Assembly: GCA_009779515.1 (NCBI GenBank)
Contig: WREE01000121.1
Span: forward strand, 1 to 6,242
Source: Symbiobacteriaceae bacterium
GTDB lineage: Bacteria; Bacillota; JAAYKD01; WRDA01
Direction of reading: 5' to 3'
Length of the DNA stretch: 6,242 nucleotides
Position 1 is the stretch's first letter. Every line of letters starts with the position of its first letter. The notes beneath the pieces were generated by a model. It saw only the letters and a program-made list of their open reading frames with translations, made no database searches and was not told the origin of the DNA. Positions 6,160-6,242 of the stretch are shown here, one piece after another. A program made the translations under genes and the position numbers.

Positions 6160-6242
6160 ATGCTCGTGTTGTGGAACCTCTTCTTTACCTTTTTTGCGGT
6201 GGGGATGGTTTCTATTGGGGGTGGCTATGCCATGACCCAACA
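6160..6242 (+). CDS. Second short-chain chromate transporter, cut by the right edge
   Basis: Only 27 complete codons are visible before the window ends, starting MLVLWNLFFTFFAVGM and reaching SIGGGYAMTQ. The Gly-Gly-Gly-Tyr-Ala-Met motif after a hydrophobic segment with a Phe-x3-Gly pattern is the N-terminal signature of a CHR domain, and is parallel to FGGGYGMLP in the gene just upstream. AGGGAGGG at 6146-6153 is well spaced from the ATG at 6160. This makes a tandem pair of half-size CHR genes, expected to form a heteromeric transporter. The rest of the gene lies outside the window, so I cannot tell if it is intact. Confidence 0.85.
   Translation, partial: MLVLWNLFFTFFAVGMVSIGGGYAMTQ

Overview
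The window reads like the chromosome of a Gram-positive Firmicute, probably an anaerobic and possibly thermophilic Clostridia-type bacterium. The evidence is strong AGGAGG ribosome binding sites, dense same-strand packing, roughly balanced GC by eye, a GTG start on one gene, and the gene content (a ThiN-type thiamine pyrophosphokinase, paired short chromate-transporter halves, and M14 and M28 metallopeptidases). This lineage guess is inference; no rRNA or phylogenetic marker is present. I see no insertion sequence, CRISPR array, tRNA, rRNA or phage gene.

Layout. Positions 1-1347 (minus strand) hold most of a zinc carboxypeptidase of family M14, cut by the left edge. A 273-base divergent intergenic region (1348-1620) follows. 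It contains a set of nested inverted repeats (1388-1506) but no promoter that I can call with confidence. From 1621 to the right edge everything lies on the plus strand in what looks like one operon: an M28 aminopeptidase with a PA domain (1621-3042), a 65-residue glycine-zipper membrane protein (3074-3271), a PspA/IM30 family protein (3298-4071), a 289-residue protein with two N-terminal membrane segments and a long charged helical tail (4068-4937), thiamine pyrophosphokinase (4934-5575), and two short chromate-transporter (CHR) proteins (5584-6156, and 6160 onward, cut by the right edge). No gap after 1621 exceeds 31 bases. The pspA / 289-aa / thiN junctions are ATGA overlaps, so translation of these three is probably coupled.

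How it may work together. The core of interest is the trio 3074-4937: a tiny glycine-zipper membrane protein, a PspA-type membrane-remodelling protein, and a membrane-anchored coiled-coil-like protein whose start codon overlaps the pspA stop. PspA proteins usually work with small membrane partners (PspB/PspC in enterobacteria, LiaI with LiaH in Bacillus). The two flanking proteins are therefore candidate partners, and I do not recognise the 289-aa one as a named family. The CHR pair downstream would place an anion transporter in the same transcript. The two divergent peptidases have no visible signal peptide and look like cytoplasmic peptide-degrading enzymes (one carboxy-, one amino-peptidase).

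Limits: all functions are assigned by reading motifs by eye. No homology search, structure prediction or RNA folding was run.
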